A stretch of DNA of 64,000 nucleotides from UBA1756 sp045222555 (GTDB lineage: Bacteria; Bacteroidota; Bacteroidia; Bacteroidales; WCHB1-69). The stretch spans positions 248,001-312,000 of the forward strand of contig JBGUYY010000097.1 of NCBI GenBank assembly GCA_045222555.1, written 5' to 3'. This document shows positions 62,485 through 64,000 of this stretch, piece by piece (within the stretch, counting starts at the first letter, position 1; each line of letters opens with the position of its first letter). The position numbers and the translations under genes are program-made. The notes under the pieces are model-generated. The model searched no databases. It saw only the letters and a program-made list of their open reading frames with translations, and was not told the origin of the DNA.

Positions 62485-63042
62485 CTAAAATGTATACCGT
62501 ACTCCGGCATTCAAACTCCAGTCGAAGTAGTTCCATACGTTAGCATGGCCCCAATATTCTTCGCCAAAAAGCATACCATAACCAGGACGGAAATCCAACT
62601 GAAGGGTAAGAGGAATATTCAGCTTATACTCCAATCCTAAAATGGCATTGATGCCGAATTTACCCAAATCCCAACCATGATGATAGTAATAGTAATCAAC
62701 ATGATGATAACGAGGATACCAGCCATTCCAGGAATAGCCCAGACTTACACCACCACCGGCGAAACCATAGAGACCGGCCACGAAGTTACCTTCATACATG
62801 AAATTCGGATTCAACTCCAAATCCCAAATATTGATACCTCGGATATTTTCACCATCGGTATGGGTGATTTTGGTGCCCAAATCCACTTGGATAGCGAAAT
62901 GGTCGGTCACGAAGGTCTTGTACGAGAAGGCCTGCATAGAGCCAAGGGTACCACCGATGCTGTGTTGATAGGGAGCCTGCGCAAATGCGGCAGACACACA
63001 GAACATCACACTAAAAACTGCTAAAAAAAATTTCTTTTTCAT
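62485..63042 (-). CDS. Small outer-membrane barrel protein (paralogue B)
   Basis: A 185-aa probable barrel with a signal peptide (MKKKFFLAVFSVMFCVSAAFAQ). It shares IGGTLGSMQAFSYKTF, HFAIQVDLG, NPNFMYEGNF, LTLQLDFRPGYG and the final AGVRYTF with the protein at 20116-20649. It has a distinctive tyrosine/histidine-rich loop (HHVDYYYYHHGWD) that paralogue A only hints at with HHHR, and which could bind metal or face the outside. The last residue is phenylalanine. Function unknown. Confidence 0.75.
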   Translation of the reverse strand: MKKKFFLAVFSVMFCVSAAFAQAPYQHSIGGTLGSMQAFSYKTFVTDHFAIQVDLGTKITHTDGENIRGINIWDLELNPNFMYEGNFVAGLYGFAGGGVSLGYSWNGWYPRYHHVDYYYYHHGWDLGKFGINAILGLEYKLNIPLTLQLDFRPGYGMLFGEEYWGHANVWNYFDWSLNAGVRYTF

Positions 63043-63134
63043 AGTGATTTATTTTAAAGATTAATAATTGAAGATTTCAATGAACAATTGTTTTTATACA
63101 ATCAACTATATATATTATTCAATAAATATAAAAC

Positions 63135-63162
63135 ATAAAAAAAGACGCTTTTCAGCGTCTTT
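63135..63162 (-). terminator. Terminator of the T9SS type B cargo gene
   Basis: Eight-bp stem AAAGACGC / GCGTCTTT with a 6-nt loop; the minus-strand reading continues in a run of T. Confidence 0.75.
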
Positions 63163-63167
63163 ATCTT

Positions 63168-64000
63168 TTACAAAACCAGGAGGCTTCCATGAAATTCATA
63201 CTTCTTATCCTCTGTCTTTGGCTTGGCGAAAGCCCTCCATGTGAATTCGTTGTTAGCCGCCACCTTCCCGTTCACCGTGCCATCCCACTGGAAGTGAGGA
63301 TCGGTGGAGTGGAACACCAACATACCCCAACGGTCGTAAATCCAGATTTCAAACTCGGTTACCAGACTCGGATCCGACATGAAGAAATGGTCGTTCACAC
63401 CGTCATCGAAAGTGGAGGTGATACAGTTGGGGAAATAGAGGTTGAACGGGCAGCGCGGAATATCGATATTGGCTGACACCTCACACGGACCGTCATAGGC
63501 GCGCACATAATAGCGTCCATAGCCGTGAATCTGGATTTCAGAAGCGCTTTCGCCCGTACTCCACTGCAGGTGTGGGGCGTTGGTATGGGCGATGAGCGTT
63601 GTGCCCCCGTTTTCACAGAAATCCTCACCCTGATCAATCGTAAGGGTAAGAGCCTCCTGCACACGGATCTCCACCTCATCGGCTCCAAAGCAGCCGGCTT
63701 CGTTGGTCACCGTCACCGAATAGGTACCCGACTGGTGTACGTCGATAGAGTGGGTGGTCTCGCCAGTGCTCCACGAATAAGTGCAATTGGCACCGTTGGT
63801 CACCGAAGGTCCGAGACGAATTGGGAATTCTGCGCTGCTGCAAAGCACCTTGTCGCTGCCCAAATTCACATTCGGAACTGTGGAATAGTTCAGATGCAGT
63901 TCCACAATACTATCGCAACCAGCAGCAGTGGCCACTGTATCATGATAAACGCCCACTTGATTGTAGCTGCGGCCGTTGAACCAATAGGTCTCACCCGGAC
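63168..64000 (-). CDS. Secreted repeat protein with type B T9SS sorting domain (5' part missing)
   Basis: The reading frame stays open to the window edge, so this is the 3' end of a longer gene, about 277 codons visible. The visible part has an adhesin-like repeat (ETYWFNGRSYNQVGVYHDTV followed by AAGCDSIVELHLN), then PKD/Ig-like segments (CTYSWSTGETTHSIDVHQSG, HLQWSTGESASEIQIHGYGR). The last 90 residues are a gliding-motility-associated (type B) sorting domain: FPNCITSTFDDGVNDHF, FEIWIYDRWGMLVFHSTD, FQWDGTVNGKVAANNEFTW. Type B domains lead to T9SS export and often attachment to the surface. The motif is different from the type A domains of the other two cargoes here. Confidence 0.87.
   Translation of the reverse strand, partial: PGETYWFNGRSYNQVGVYHDTVATAAGCDSIVELHLNYSTVPNVNLGSDKVLCSSAEFPIRLGPSVTNGANCTYSWSTGETTHSIDVHQSGTYSVTVTNEAGCFGADEVEIRVQEALTLTIDQGEDFCENGGTTLIAHTNAPHLQWSTGESASEIQIHGYGRYYVRAYDGPCEVSANIDIPRCPFNLYFPNCITSTFDDGVNDHFFMSDPSLVTEFEIWIYDRWGMLVFHSTDPHFQWDGTVNGKVAANNEFTWRAFAKPKTEDKKYEFHGSLLVL

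Noticed and set aside
1..64000. tRNA, rRNA or intact insertion sequence genes
   Set aside because: I read the intergenic spaces for cloverleaf arms, rRNA segments and transposase frames with terminal repeats and found none. A covariance-model scan would be needed to exclude small RNAs.

Overview
This window is chromosomal DNA from a bacterium of phylum Bacteroidota, most likely order Bacteroidales. The signs are a complete porP-gldK-gldL-gldM-gldN type IX secretion (T9SS) operon, three proteins with T9SS sorting domains, a long type 2 isoleucyl-tRNA synthetase, a bS21 gene, DUF2851 and DUF5618 proteins, and the phylum's -7 promoter box (TAnnTTTG) in front of many genes. Start codons mostly lack Shine-Dalgarno sequences, as is usual for the phylum. 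A CoA-transferase subunit, crotonase and 3-hydroxybutyryl-CoA dehydrogenase suggest an anaerobic fermenter. I cannot name a genus.

Layout. 1-1.8 kb: a small secreted protein, a broken RhuM/PLD-like gene and intergenic repeats. 1.8-4.3 kb: a C4 acyl-CoA operon (CoA-transferase B, crotonase, Hbd) ending in a strong terminator. 4.4-10.4 kb: glucosaminidase-LysM protein, membrane-anchored M23 peptidase and a 1161-aa probable outer-membrane barrel. 10.7-16.9 kb: the T9SS core. 17-20.7 kb, minus strand: esterase, M28 peptidase, PHP phosphatase and a small barrel. 20.8-25.3 kb: a T9SS cargo with an Omp28-like fold, dCMP deaminase, an 18-aa tandem-repeat protein, rpsU and a MORN-like repeat protein. 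25.3-32.9 kb: MBL hydrolase, C69 dipeptidase, uridine kinase, a Wzz/Wzy-like pair, DUF2851 and DUF5618. 32.9-37.1 kb: an RND efflux pump and its adaptor. 37.2-46.2 kb: OmpA/TPR lipoprotein, YitT, TrmO, TPR protein, an unrecognised 761-aa protein, PepE and an orphan ABC ATPase. 46.3-54.6 kb: nitroreductase, IleS, two related small lipoproteins, Xaa-Pro aminopeptidase and a cleaved-adhesin-like T9SS cargo. 54.9-64 kb: GcvP, a phosphodiesterase-like protein, a GT-C glycosyltransferase, MutL, a second small barrel, and the 3' end of a gene with a type B T9SS sorting domain that runs off the window.

Function as a whole. Most of the window is housekeeping plus cell-envelope biology: peptidoglycan turnover, protein export through T9SS, surface polysaccharide and efflux. 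I found no phage, CRISPR, rRNA, tRNA or intact insertion sequence. The most unusual signals are in familiar genes: IleS carries GIHH in place of the HIGH signature, Hbd has an NADP-type nucleotide-binding loop, MutL has an altered endonuclease motif, and rpsU has a Shine-Dalgarno sequence. Several intergenic palindromes and a gene made of 54-bp repeats are also worth attention.
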